From Adiantum capillus-veneris (Eukaryota; Streptophyta; Polypodiopsida; Polypodiales; Pteridaceae), in assembly GCA_014529385.2 (NCBI GenBank), contig CM043944.1, positions 69,054,895 to 69,118,894 on the forward strand: DNA of 64,000 nt, given 5' to 3'. A model generated the notes under the pieces. That model made no database searches. It was given only the letters and a program-made list of their open reading frames with translations, and was not told the DNA's origin. Positions 1 to 11,860 of the stretch are shown piece after piece; within the stretch, counting starts at the first letter, position 1, and the number at the start of each line of letters is the position of its first letter. The position numbers and the translations under genes were made by a program.

Positions 1-859
1 TTCGTAGGGAAAGTCATCTGTCCAAATTTCCCGCCTACAAAGGCCTAGGAACACTAATTGAAAATTAATGAAATGCAAGTAGTATTGCACATGTAACCTT
101 GGGTGTTGCCTTGCAATCGAGAACCCTTGTTGAAAGCAACATTGTCAATATGTTATCTTGAAGAACTTGAACAATTGATGTTAAAAACCTCCAAGTGTAG
201 AGGTTAACCTTCAGTTTCCTTGTTGATTTTTTTAGATTTCCAATAGATTTAAGTAAAAATGGTAATGTTGACATATAGGGAGTGCATAGGGATGTAGAAA
301 TGGAGCATTAATGATATGGAGGTATGAAAGACGAGGCAATGGTGAAGAGGGTGAGAGTGGGAATGGAAATTTGCAATTTTGATGGAGGGATGGAGAGAAG
401 GGTATGTGTGTGTGTGTAAATGAGGGATTGTGAAAAGGATTAAGCAAAAATTATGAAGAGTCTTGTGTGCATTATGTGGACATACTAGGGTCCACCAAAA
501 AATTTGTATCTCTCAATCATGAGCCCAAACAATTATAAAAAACGTTGGAAACAATTCCTCAATTTCAACTTTGTGTTTGTCGCTCGCTAGTTCAAAACTC
601 AATCAAAACATATGCAAAAGTGAAATGAAACAAAATCTTAAGCTTACCTAGAGGTGGAAAATAGCATCCACATACACAAACTCAAGTGAAATATCCAAAC
701 TTAAGCTTTTATATGCTATATTAGATATTATTGAAAATCAAGCAATAGTGAATTGGTAACCATGGGTGTTGCCCTTGCAATCTAAACTCCCTAGTTAGAT
801 TTGGCAATCTAAACCCCTTGGTTAGATTCTACAGCGAAACTACTTAAATTGTAAATTAA
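1..859. other. AT-rich interval without recognised gene
   Basis: No open reading frame here shows a recognisable domain. The only structure noticed is a repeated motif, GGGTGTTGCC(C)TTGCAATC, at 101-118 and again at 764-782, followed at 781-825 by two tandem variants of a 'CAATCTAAAC..TTAGATT' block. The interval lies downstream of the integrase relic on the minus strand, so it may hold the 3' part of that Ty3/gypsy element, but I cannot show this. Confidence 0.4.
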
Positions 860-1318
860 GAGTGACCAAGATAGTCTATTGTGCCCAATAATGTTTGTGA
901 TCAACTTGTAAAGTTGAGTTATCCACTACCTCTTGGTAGATTTTTCCTTGCAAGTACAACTATGAAGAGTCCATTTTGTGACTTTCAACATGATTTTCCC
1001 ATTGGCACTCTCCACAAAACCATTTACATTGGGGATGGTAATGGGATGAAAACTGATGTTGAATGCTTAGCTCCTCCACCAATGCCCACATAAGCTTTCT
1101 TCAAAACCCTTGATATCTATTAGAAATGAGCACCCATAGCACTCCATAATGGTAGTAGATGTTATCAAAAACAAATTGGGCTACAACTTGTGCATTTACC
1201 TCTTTCAAAGCTTTGGCATCAACCCACCTGGTGAGGTAGTCAATGGCTACGACAACATACTTCTTACCACTTGAAGACTTAGGGAGTGGATAGCTGTTAT
1301 CCAACCCCGCTTCTTTAA
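860..1318 (-). pseudogene. Ty3/gypsy integrase fragment
   Basis: Reading leftward, the best frame carries the integrase core: KKYVVVAIDYLTRW with the first catalytic Asp, then a block ending in ISNR, where the second catalytic Asp of the usual SDRG motif is replaced by Asn. Further on, in a shifted frame, NGFVESANG holds the catalytic Glu region. Several stops and a frameshift break it, so it cannot be functional. The same family is seen in the integrase at about 37.99-38.4 kb, which shares IDYLTRWV and KEVNA. The upstream end of the fragment is cut at 1318 by a CACTA-type element. Family assignment is firm; coordinates of the decayed C-terminal end are approximate. Confidence 0.75.
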
Positions 1319-1925
1319 CACTAGTCGTGTAAAACATCAGTCACTTTTGTGGCTTTTTGAGACTTGTGTACAACAATTCTCAACACTATGTTAATTATTT
1401 AAATAGAAATTTTTATAAGGAAATTATGACCAACATTTGATCTGAGTTGATAAAAACTAGTACTGAGCTAATTGAAGGTCTAAAGGTGTCTTTCCATTGC
1501 CATCTTCTACAACTAATTTGTGTGGATGGACAATTTTTTTTAATTTTCTTTTGAGAGTAAATCAAATCATTGTTAAGCAGGCCCAAACTTCTTTGAAAAT
1601 TCCCTCAATAGGTATGTGATAGATGTACCAAGATTTTTTAACCCACGTACAAAGACTGCCAACATTTTTTACTTCTCCAAGTTAAGTGTTAAACTACTGT
1701 TTTACGTAAAATTTATTAATTTTAGAAAATCATTTTTTTTACTTTTTACCTTTTCATATAAATTGTGTATTTAGAAACCTTTTTCATATCTTGAACCCAT
1801 AATTAAGAAGTTCATGAAATTTTGATGTCATATACAAAAGTTATGTTTCATTTACTAGAATCCTCATGTGAGCCATTTTTTATGTGTTAGCATGGCATTA
1901 CTTTTGTTGTGAAATACAAGTATAC
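1319..1925. mobile_element. small non-autonomous CACTA-type element
   Basis: The block starts CACTAGTC and interrupts the integrase relic. In reverse complement it matches 55000-55565 over almost its whole length, including shared stretches such as TTTACGTAAAATTTATTAAT. The copy at 55000 has clear CACTAG termini at both ends, which identifies this one as a sister copy. The right end is decayed and placed only approximately. No coding capacity. Confidence 0.6.
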
Positions 1926-2429
1926 ATAAAAACTGTATCGCAATGTTGTGACTAAATAGAAAACACTTGAAGTGAGATAGGCCTATGCTTCTATTAAAAC
2001 AATAATGGCTAGAGATGTATCATATCTAAACGAGGGGGACATAAGTGATTTGACTACAATAAGGTTGGTTTGCAAACTTATGACATTCAAATGGCTATCA
2101 TGGCTAGGTTTCAATGTAGGCAACAAAAACCTAAGGATGCAAATTTTTCTTCAAAGTCCTTCTTTAGCAAGTTGAAAGCAAAACATGCTAGACAAAGCAT
2201 CCATAGAATAGTGGGAAATGTTAGGAGTGTGTTGTCAGACACTTCTACAATTATGGGGGAATGTAATAAATAATTTGATGAAAGCTTCAATGTAAATATT
2301 GTGATATATGCGAAAACGGATGCCATGGTTGCAGGCGTGTACATACCTTGCCCATCAGGCGAAGCCAGGGATGTGGCATCATTTCATGTTTTACCACATT
2401 TAAGAATGCCTAATTTGCTTTAGTAATTT

Positions 2430-3225
2430 ACAAATGTCAAGTGTTTTGAAGTGGCACGCTCGTTTTGTCTAGAAAGTTCAATGTGGCCGATGCTAGCAAA
2501 AAATAGCATGTTTTATGCACGGGCGTAAAAGACGTGTCCAAAGTGATTACCAAGTGGAAAAATGATGTGCAACATTAAGTTTGAGCCCAATGGGTATTTT
2601 CCATCAATCTAGGGATTTTTCCCAACTCGATTTGGGCATTTTCCGAACAAAAAGGGGCATTTTTGGGCTTAAAAAGGCTAAAAATGGCCATAAAATGGTC
2701 AAAATAGCTAAATAGCTCAAACGGCTACATCATTTCCTAAGTAGAGAGGTAATTTTTAGAGCCAAGAATAAGCTCATTTGGGCATATAATCAAGGAGATA
2801 CAACCATTCCATTAGCAGGTGCTAGTGCAGTCGTGTGATGCTTCCACTTCATGGTTGAGACTGTGAGGCCTCCAATTAGGGTTTTCCTCCTCAAATAACT
2901 ACTTGGGCTTCTCTAATGAATTTTTAAAGATTTTACGAAATGGTCACGACGAAGAATGAAAGCGTCAATTTAGGGTTTTCAACAAGTCAAATGAGCACTG
3001 CATCTATGCAATTGGTAGTGAGGCTACACCTAATCTTCACACACACAAGAGTTTTGTGATAATCTTGGTTCTTTTTCAAAGTGGAGCTTTCATGGATGGA
3101 GTTTTGTTCTCTTTTAGTGTTTTTTTGGCTTCAAATCCTCTACACCTTTCTTGATTTTGCTACCAATCCTCACAGTCAGAGGCCCGGCGCTTTCCTAGTC
3201 TCATTGTGCACTTCTTGACAATGTA
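2430..3225 (-). repeat. LTR-like block of a Ty3/gypsy family
   Basis: This stretch resembles the reverse complement of about 20960-21830. Shared landmarks include CTAGAAAGTTCAAT, ACACACAAGAGTTTTG and CACTTCTTGACA in the same order. At 20.96-21.83 kb the block lies just upstream of a plus-strand gypsy polyprotein; here it lies upstream of a minus-strand gypsy integrase fragment. The simplest reading is that both are 5' LTRs of one family in opposite orientation. Exact LTR ends were not found. Confidence 0.5.
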
Positions 3226-4088
3226 CCATGGGTTAGGTGAGTTAGTATTTACTAAATAAATGCATATCTATGTTTTACTCCACAAATGTAGAAGACGTTC
3301 ACAAATCCTACTGGTATTTTGAGAAAGGAGGGGAATGAGCTATCGTTTAGGTAGTAAAAATCCCTCCTTCAAGATAGGCTTTCCATCTTGAATCAAATGT
3401 CTCTCATAATCTCTTGAAAATAGAAACTCCAACACTTTTCATCTACTACTATGGGTGTGACCCTGTGCAATGCTTTACCCCTCTTTCCCCCACTAACCCA
3501 TGGTGCAACCCGGCTCTTGGGATGCATTGCAACTAGTCCCCAACATGGGTCCATCCTCTTAGGCATGATTCACACATGCACCCCTTTCAAAAATAGAGAG
3601 TCACGTTGAGCTATCAGTTGACTTTTTGTCATCTATTGAATGTTAATTATGCTTTTGATGCTAGATCCTACTCATGCTACTCTCTTGAGTTAAGATTGTA
3701 CAACCCTAATCGAAAATTTCAATCAATTCTATTACTATGCTCAACACTAGGAGAAACGATGAAAGATGGATAGATGGAATTATTGTCCATGGAGGTCATG
3801 AATGACCCACGAGACCAAAGAAAAACATTACAAATGGTTCCTTCTATGTGAGGGTGATCAATACACATCAATTAGTGACTGAGGGCCCATTTTAGGGGTA
3901 AAAGAAATGGGATAGAGAAACCTAAGGGGGGTCGTCTAGGAGAAGAGCCGGTTTTAGAGTTTGCAACTCTTGGATGATGGCTACCTCGATAGACTACCCA
4001 TTTACCTTGATTTCATCCTTCATGTATTTCTTGAATTCACTTGGTTTACTCAATTTGATCATTATGGTCAACAATAGGAGAGAGAGAT
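3226..4088. other. interval without recognised gene
   Basis: No coding or structural signal seen apart from a short purine tract near 4075-4105 (GAGAGAGATAGAGAGAGG) that immediately precedes the GC-richer 5' region of the LINE. Confidence 0.4.
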
Positions 4089-4272
4089 AGAGAGAGGAGA
4101 GATGTCGTGCCCTGCCCGGGAGGTGCCTTGCTTGCTCACTAAGAAATGGATTTCCCTTCATCCTGCACCCAAGATTTTTATGCTCGTGATACGCCCTGCG
4201 TCTACACGCAACCTGCTGTGAAGACTGGGCTTACGATGTCTTCATCTCAGGTCCGTTCTTGAACAATAGAGC

Positions 4273-5425
4273 ATGTCTCTACTAGAGGCATTTAAACTCA
4301 ACCCTAATGTTGAAGCAACATCGTCTGTTTTGGGGAGTGAAGATGTATTGTTTGACTCCTTGGCTATGTTTGATGCTTTAAGAGATTCCTTGATAGTGGA
4401 CCCTAGTGTCCAAGGGCAGCATAAGGTTGTGTTGAAATCTGCTACTGTATGGAACCATGTTAATGTGTTTCAGAGGAGGGCTTTCGTGCTGTACTTTATA
4501 GGGAAACTGTCCAGCATTAGAGAGGTTGCTGGGTTCATTGACCATGGGTTTCATCGTATTGTGGTCGACAAAATCTTTTATTATGGTTCTCTCTTATTTG
4601 AGTTCTTGTTCTTCGAGGATGATCAAAAATCCTTTTTGACATCATCTACTATTATTTTGTGGGGCCAAGTAGTTCATGTCCTTCAATGGAAGCCAATAAG
4701 GAAACTAAAAGAATATTTTATGAGCAAATGTCCTATTTGGGTAGAATTAGCGGACCTTCCTTCTTATCTTTGGCCCTAGATTACTGAAATAGTGGCCTCC
4801 CTAGGGAAAGTGCTCTTTAGCCCAACCATTGATTTTCCCAATAGAAACAAATCTTGTGTCCTTTCGCAAACTTGTTCCCCTCAACATTGGAGACTGAAAT
4901 GGAGGATGTAGGCAAAGTGGTTTGTATCTGAAATGGGGAAACTTGGCTAACTCATGTTTTCACTATGGGAAGATAGGTCACTTCTCTAAGAATTGTTCTA
5001 CAGTGAAGGATGACTCAATTGTACTCATCCCTTCTTACCCTGGTAGCAAGAATCTGGTCGCCAGGAATCAAATCTTTGGAAAACCCCTTGTGACCCCCCC
5101 AATTGATGCAGCTGCTAAGGGTGCCTCCCAACCAAATGTTCCCCCTCCTACTCCTAAGAATCCTATGTATGACTGTCCCCCTGGCACTTCAGTTAATATC
5201 AGATCTTCTGTCTTCAGCCTTCGTCTTCCTGAAATCCAAGAGGGGGGGAAAGGGAAAAGACCTATTGATACAGAGGGGTTCCAAGCCCCTCCCTCCAAGA
5301 AAACCTTCAAACCCAAAAATTTGGCCTTAGGGTATACCTCATCCAATATTTATGGCATCCTCAAGGACATTCCCTCACCTAAAACAATAGAAGATGTAGA
5401 AGTAATGGTCAAGGACTACCAATAG
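4273..5425 (+). pseudogene. LINE ORF1 (DUF4283-like, zinc knuckle)
   Basis: ORF1 proteins of plant L1-type LINEs bind RNA and package it with ORF2. The first open part (4273-4779, from MSLLEAF) shows the DUF4283-type pattern ending in CPIWVELADLPSYLW, followed by an in-frame stop; the pattern continues past it (EIVASLGKVLFSPTIDF). The second open part (4922-5425) has a CCHC zinc knuckle, CFHYGKIGHFSKNC, in which the second Cys is Tyr, so metal binding is probably lost. A proline- and lysine-rich tail follows. ORF2 starts about 100 bp downstream. At least one stop and one frameshift separate the halves. Confidence 0.72.
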
Positions 5426-5547
5426 AAGCAACAGAGGACCCTCCTACTGTGAATTTGGAGATAAACATGCATGATGTGGATGGTGATACCCAGATAGTTG
5501 TTAACACACCCAATAATCATCTATTCTTATAATGTGAGGGGAATTAA

Positions 5548-7860
5548 CACTAGGTTGGTAATGGGACACTTTTCTGTCCTGGGACACTTTTATGTCCTGT
5601 TAAGTGACCATTTTCCTTGAATTATGTCAAGAGTTTCAAAATGGATTTTGAGGTTCTCTCTGCCTAGAAAGTTGTCTCATGAGCTGAAAAAAACTAGACA
5701 TCTTTTTCGAATATCAATTCCATCTTTAACCTTGTCCTTGCACAACATTTCACAACCTAAACTGTGTGAAAAAACGGGTCCGGTTTTTGGCTTTTTTCAA
5801 CTTTTTGCAACTACACCACTCTAGAATTCATGTTTGTGAGGTCTATAATTCTAGAGAACTATCTTTAGTAGTCCTCAACATGTCTTGGTGCTTCTAGGGA
5901 GAAATAAATGTTAAAGTTGTAAGTTATGACCAAATTACAGAAATTGTCAAATCCTGTTTTTTAGCCAATTTTAGCTCTTCTATGATTTTTTTGGTGGCTT
6001 TCATGATATCCAAATACAGTTTTGATTTTCTATGTCGCATATTGTAACATAAAGCTAATATTCCTTGAGTTTTGGGGCACCTAATACCCTATTTTGCATA
6101 GTAGACAACGATGGTTGATTTTTTCAATTATAGAAGAAAACAAAACTTTCTAGTATATCAAGTATAGCTTTTTCAATATTGTTAGTTTCTTGTGACAACT
6201 ACATGCATTTTGTAGGTAGTAACCATATCTAGTCATAAGGATCAAATTTGGCTAGATATTGAATAGTTTCTATGGGACTCTATAACTCATAATGTTGAAC
6301 CCAGTTTTTTCATGTTTGCTGTATTTAGCACTTCATGTTTGTCCCCAGGATTCCCTTGGTAAGAGATGTATTATTCTTTTGACATGCTCCATGGATCCTT
6401 ATGAACCTAAAGGACAATAGGGAACTAAGAAAACATGCATATATTATTTGTATTGAGCGTGGCTATAGAAACTTTGATGATAGGTTTGCAGAATGGTAAA
6501 AATTCAACTTTTTTGTACCTATTTCTTTTGGCATTAACACTAGGTTGGTAACCTAACAGGACATAAAAGTTTCCTTTCAGGGTTTTGAAAAAAACCTCCA
6601 AAACCATAGGAGATCCACTCATTTTGTAAAATCCTTTCATGAGGTTATAGTTCAAGGTCTACTACACATGGAAAAAATAAGAGACTTGTAAAATTTCTCA
6701 TCTTTTGGTCACACCAAGCCTCCAAAGTTCATGGACCAGTACATTTTCATCACAACAATCATTTCTTACGTTTTTTTGTATAAAAATAAGATTAGGGATT
6801 TTTGTAGGACTTGAGATAAATTCCCTTGTTAACTTCAATGGGTTGGTGATCAGAACATATGATTGCTAGCTTCTCACTCACTCTTTTGTTTTGCCAAAAG
6901 AAATAGGTACAAAAAAGTTGAATTTTTACCATTCTGCAAACCTATCATCAAAGTTTCTATAGCCACGCTGAATACAAATAATATATGCATGTTTTCTTAG
7001 TTCCCTATTGTCCTTTAGGTTCATAAGGAGCCATGGAGCATGTCAAAAGAATAATACATCTCTTACCAAGGGGAATCTTGGGGACAAAGATGAAGTGCTA
7101 AATACAGCAAACATGAAAAAATTGGGTTCAACATTATGAGTTGTAGAATCTCATAGAAACTATTGAATATTTAGCCAAATTTGATCCTTATGACTAGATA
7201 TGGCTACTACCTACAAAATGCATATAGTTGTCACAAGAAACTAGAAATATTGAAAAAGCTATACTTGATATACTAGAATGTTTTGTTTTCTTCTATAATA
7301 GAAAAAATCAGCCATCATTGTGTATTATGCAAAATAGGGTATTAGGTGCCGCAAAACTCAAGGAATATTAGCTTTATGTTACAATATGGGACATAGAAAA
7401 TCAAAACTACATTTGGATATCATGAAAGCCACCAAAAAAATCATAGAAGAGCTAAAATTGGCTAAAAAACAGGATTTGACAATTTTTGTAATTTGGTCAT
7501 AACTTACAACTTTAACATTTATTTCTCCCTAGAAGCATTAGGACATGTTGAGGACTACTAAAGATAGTTCTCTAGTATTATAGACCTCAAAAACATGAAT
7601 TCTAGAGTGATATAGTTGCAAAAAGTTGAAAAAAGCAAAAATTAGGACCCATTTTTTCACACAGTTTAGGTTGTGAAATGTTGTGCAAGGACAAGGTTAA
7701 AGATGGAATTGATATTCCAAAAAAATGTCAAGTTTGTTTTAGCTCATGAGACAACTTTCTAGATAGATAGCACCTCAAAATCCATTTTGAAACTCTTGAC
7801 ATAATTCAAGGAAAAGGGTCACTTAACAGGACATAAAAGTGTCCCATTACCAACCTAGTG
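5548..7860. mobile_element. giant inverted-repeat (foldback-like) element with CACTA-type ends
   Basis: Two arms of just under 1 kb (about 5548-6533 and 6893-7860) are near-perfect reverse complements. They start with CACTAGGTTGGTAATGGG and end with CCCATTACCAACCTAGTG. TTAA flanks both ends (5544-5547 and 7861-7864). The spacer of about 360 bp begins with a further copy of the terminal sequence, ATTAACACTAGGTTGGTA, joined to AACAGGACATAAAAGT, which is normally found at the inner side of the other end. No transposase is encoded. A diverged arm of the same family lies at 58475-59090. The CACTAG start recalls CACTA elements, but the palindromic TTAA flank does not give their usual 3-bp duplication. 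Confidence 0.8.
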
Positions 7861-7865
7861 TTAAG

Positions 7866-8390
7866 CAAGAGCTTAACCCTCAATGGGTGTTGGACCATCC
7901 ATCTAGGAGGTGCTCTATCTTCTTGATTGATTCTGCCTTTGGACCTCTTCATCTCGTTAATGTGTATGCATCTAATTTTGCTCATGAAAGAGCTCAGTGT
8001 TTGCAGTGGTGTTTGGAGCATCAACTGAATTCAGGGGTTTTCTGGGGTGACTTTAATATGGTCACCAAGATTGAGGATACCACATCAATAGCATCTATAA
8101 TTGGGGCAAGGGAAGTTACTGCTTAGGAATAGCTCAATGCTAATTGGATGATGTCTGATGCATGGGAAGATAATAAGCAGTAGGCAAGTTTTACCTTCCA
8201 CTCCCTTTCTCATCAATCTTCTTGGTCTAGGCTGGACAGGATTTATTTCTTGCAGGAGGATTGGCTACCTATTAAAAAAAATGTGTGGTTGATGTATCAA
8301 TGGTTGTCTCTGGTCACTTTCTTGTGGTGTGCACCTTATCTAACATTGTTGTTGGGTCCTTTAATCACGATCTTGAACATCCTCTTATGA
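7866..8390 (+). pseudogene. LINE ORF2 endonuclease domain (N-terminal part missing)
   Basis: This is the apurinic-type endonuclease that nicks target DNA during LINE insertion. Visible motifs are LVNVYASNF, GDFNMV (catalytic Asp/Asn) and SRLDRIYF near the end of the domain. The stretch between the ORF2 start (SYNVRGIN at 5521-5547) and this point, normally about 60-80 residues including the catalytic Glu of the QETK-like motif, is absent on both sides of the inverted-repeat element. So a deletion accompanied or followed that insertion. In-frame stops occur at about 8126 and 8182. Confidence 0.75.
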
Positions 8391-9139
8391 TTAACAATAA
8401 TATGTTAGTTAATAAAAACTTTTAGCATGAGGTTAAGAGTATGATTAAAAGAAATCAAATTGCCTTTTTTCATCCACTATATGTTTGGTTGCATATATGT
8501 TCTGACCTGCATCACATTATCTAGAAAATTTGGTAAAAGGGTTGCTTCCCTACAGAAAACAAGGGCAAGATGGCCTAGCAGAATATAGAGCATCTGGCGC
8601 ATCTGGCTAAAGTCTCTGCACAGTGTCAAAGGAAACTTGTAGAACTGTAGGAAGCAAGGGAAGAAATTAGACAAATTGACCTGCAACGAGCTGAAAGGTG
8701 TAGATTTTTATGTAGAGTCTATGCATTGAAGGACTCCAATGATGTGTCAAAGTGGTTTTTAAATAAGTTGAAATCCAAGAGGAAAAGGGAATTCATGCAT
8801 TGTTTGCAAAAGGAGGATGGTACTGTGCTGGATAATCAGACATGTATGATGCACTTCTATGAGTAATTTCACACTCAACTGATAAATGGACATGCTAATG
8901 ACGCTTTGGTAGGGAATATGCTATTGAGGACATGCTTCAAACTGTGGATGCATATATTGAGAAGGCTGATGCAAGGAGGTAGGACTTACCTTTTGAGATC
9001 TCTTAGATCAAATATGCACTTTCAAAGTTGGGTAATGAAAAAAAACATGGACTCTATTGTATTTCCAAGGAATTTGAAGTTGGCTTTTGGGATGAGCTCC
9101 AGGACATCATGATGTGTCTTATAAACTCCTCTTGATCTA

Positions 9140-10267
9140 CTCAATACATGGATCCCTGTTTAAAACAGGGACTTATTAAGCTGCTTCCCAAACGAACTCT
9201 CCCAAACCAATTGGGGCACTAGAGACCCATAACAATGATGGACATTGTATATAAATTGCTAGCTAAGGCAGTTGCTAGCAGACTGAACTCTCTCCTTAGA
9301 AAATTCATACATAGGGCTCAAACTGGCTTCATTAGTGGGGGTCTATTTTCCATAATATTCTCTCATTCCAGATAGGCATTGAGCATGCTCAGAGATCAAA
9401 GCAAGACATGATGTTGTTGCAAGTGGACTATGAGAAATCCTTTGACATAGTGCAGTGTGACTTCATTGCCAAAATTCTTGAGAAGATGGGGTTTGGCCCA
9501 AGAATCATAAACTGTATCTTCATGCTTGGTAGGGATGCATGGTCTAGACTGTTGATAAATGGTCAACTGTCTAAGAAAGTCCCAATCAGTCATTCTGTTA
9601 GACAAGGTTGTCCACTCAGTCCCTTTCTGTTTACAATGGCCACTCATCCCTTTTTTTGTTATCTTGACTCCCTAGCTGAGCACCAAATACTGTAGGGTCT
9701 ATCTACAAGTTCTGGTCAAATGCTGGGGCAAGTTTTGTTGATGAAACTTTTGTATTTTTAAATGCCAATAATGTGAATGTGTTAAGATGTATGGCTGCCT
9801 TGAATAAATTCTATGTTGCTTCTAGTCTAAAAATCAATATGCACAAATCAACTTTGATAGATGTCACTGTTGGGAATTTTCATGCACTAATATGGGGGGG
9901 GGGAGGTTACCAAAAGGGCATATATAGACATCTTGGATATCCCATTGGTGTGAATGTCTCTTAGGCTGATCTTCAACACTGGGCCTTAGGAAGGTGTACT
10001 GCAAGGTTGCTGCATGGCACTGTGAGTAATGTCCTCTCCATGTGAGATTGAGAATTATCCATTCTATAATGTTACCTTATCTATGTTTTTTCTGCCTTTT
10101 ATTCCATTGTCAAAGGGAAATCTGAAATCATTTAGTTCTTTCATGAATCAATTCCTGTGAAATTGCAAGACAGCTTCATCTATTTGGGTGGCTTGGGTTG
10201 TGCTGGCTTTGCCTAAGAGCATGGGAGGTTGTGGCATTCTTAATATGGGAGTGCATGCTATTGCCAG
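9140..10267 (+). pseudogene. LINE ORF2 reverse transcriptase, 5' part
   Basis: Non-LTR reverse transcriptase of the L1 type. Conserved blocks are RPITMMDIVYKLLAK, LLQVDYEKSFDIV (first catalytic Asp), SVRQGCPLSPFLF and, in a shifted frame after 9773, SLKINMHKSTLI and YRHLGYPIGVNV. The segment that should carry the second catalytic pair (YADD) lies around 9740 and is decayed (LLMKLLYF). The domain continues to PKSMGGCGILNMGVHAIAS, where it is cut by the LTR element at 10268. Multiple stops and frameshifts; not functional. Confidence 0.8.
10264..10267. repeat. target-site duplication CCAG (left copy)
   Basis: CCAG directly precedes the left LTR (starts TGACGAAGG) and is found again at 19484-19487 directly after the right LTR (ends GGATCA). 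The LINE reading frame resumes across the two copies. Confidence 0.7.
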
Positions 10268-10382
10268 TGACGAAGGAAATTTGGAATGGCGGCCTCTACA
10301 CCAAAACAAACTCCATGGCACCACAAGGGAAATGAGATGAGGGCACCACCTAGTCTTGGAAGCGTGGGCTAGGACCGCTACG

Positions 10383-10471
<89 letters not shown>

Positions 10472-11771
10472 ATCACTATGAATGAAGCATTAACCTCAAT
10501 GTGTGTACAAGGAATGGATAACATCAAGCACTCCCAACACAAATAGCATGTAGATTACTAAACAACAACTCAAGATTTAGCTAAAATCACATCAAGCACT
10601 CTCACACACACATAGAAGATCTCTCTAAATTAACGTAAGTAAGACGAGGGGAGGTTACTAGCACAAAACAATTTGTACTCTAGAATGTGCAAAGAATAGA
10701 GTGAATGAATGAGCTTTATGGGCTCATGATGAGTGATACAAAGACTCAATGAGGCTGAGGGAGGCTTAAAATTAAAAAGCGGGGGGGGGGGCTCTTTATA
10801 TAGGCAAGAGAGTGATTAGGAGTGAGGTTAAGATCCAAATTCGATTTGAACAAATGAAGCTTGATTAGGGACATTCCACCAATGAAGAAGCTCCTTCCAA
10901 GTGATTTGTTGACCTATTTGCAACTAATTGGCTCCATCATCACTTGTGTTGTCTTCACTCCTTCCTTCATAGCTTGAGTCCAAGAGCTTCCTTATTTTAA
11001 AATGTAAAGAATCTACATAAAATCAAGGCATATCTAGTAATAATACAAAGGGGTTGAATGAAAACTTATGAATTACAACAAGATTAAGCATGATTTGAGA
11101 GGTGATTAGAAGAGGAATTTGTGATGGTTTTATGAGTTTGAGAGAGAGGAGGAAGGAGGGGAGGGTGAGAAGACTAATGGCTGATTTTTAGAGAAGGACT
11201 CAATGTGGAAAAGGAAGGGTGTGTGTGTAAAGGTAGAGGGGGTGGTCTCCACCACAGTTGAAAAAACTGGTGTCCGCCATTTTGGACATATCTCCTAGAC
11301 CATAGATGTAAAACTTTTTTAAAAATTTGGTCGAAATCTCCAGCTCATCAGCTACAACTTTGATGAAGACAACTTTTCTTGGATCGGAGTGGACGTATTT
11401 TTTAAAAATCCATCAAAATCATGTGTCTGTTTCCTTCCTTCACCAAGTCTTCCACCTGGGTCCCATCTGTTTGAATCCTCATATGGCTCCAAAGCCATGA
11501 TGATATAAGCCACTCATGACCCTTGAGTCATGGGTGCCTAGCTCCACAAACACATCATATCTTTTCTTTTCACATTTACATATTTTCCTTTCCCTTTACT
11601 GCTAGGTTCTACCTTTCACCTCCTGTGAACTAGACAAGGAAAAATTCCCATCAAGTCATGTTTTGAATTTTTCCAAGAGGTTGTTCTCACTCTTTCTTTT
11701 ATTGTAAACCTCTAGAATCAGGGAAAACCAACAAAATATAGTAACCAAAAAATTGTGATAGGCTCGGATCA
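10268..11771 (-). repeat. 3' LTR of the Tat-like element
   Basis: Begins TGACGAAGGAAATTTGG and ends GGCTCGGATCA on the plus strand; nearly identical to 17983-19483. It contains an AG microsatellite (10389-10466), a short G-run and a TATA-like CTCTTTATATAGG at about 10790-10805 that is read from the other strand in the element's orientation. The last 48 bp are duplicated in tandem at 11772-11819. Confidence 0.92.
10389..10466. repeat. (AG)n microsatellite
   Basis: Uninterrupted AG repeat of about 78 bp inside the left LTR; its counterpart in the right LTR at 18102-18168 is shorter and carries one AAAG interruption. Confidence 0.95.
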
Positions 11772-11819
11772 TAGCCCCCCAAAATATAGTAACCAAAAAT
11801 TTGTGATAGGCTCGGATCA
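11772..11819. repeat. 48-bp tandem copy of LTR end plus polypurine tract
   Basis: The LTR terminus with its adjacent TAGCCCCCC tract is present twice in a row (copies ending at 11771 and 11819). The unit ends GGCTCGGATCA both times. Slippage or aberrant reverse transcription at the polypurine tract would give this. Confidence 0.8.
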
Positions 11820-11860
11820 TAGCCCCCCGAAACCTGGCTAGAGGTATTTATGCCTCTAGC

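Noticed and set aside
1-50. LTR fragment at the left edge (CGCCTACAAAGGCCTAGG resembling 21005-21030 in reverse)
   Set aside because: Similarity too short and weak to call with the window cut here.
2070-2344. Overlapping 67- and 77-codon frames on opposite strands
   Set aside because: No domain and no conservation clue; likely chance frames in an LTR relic.
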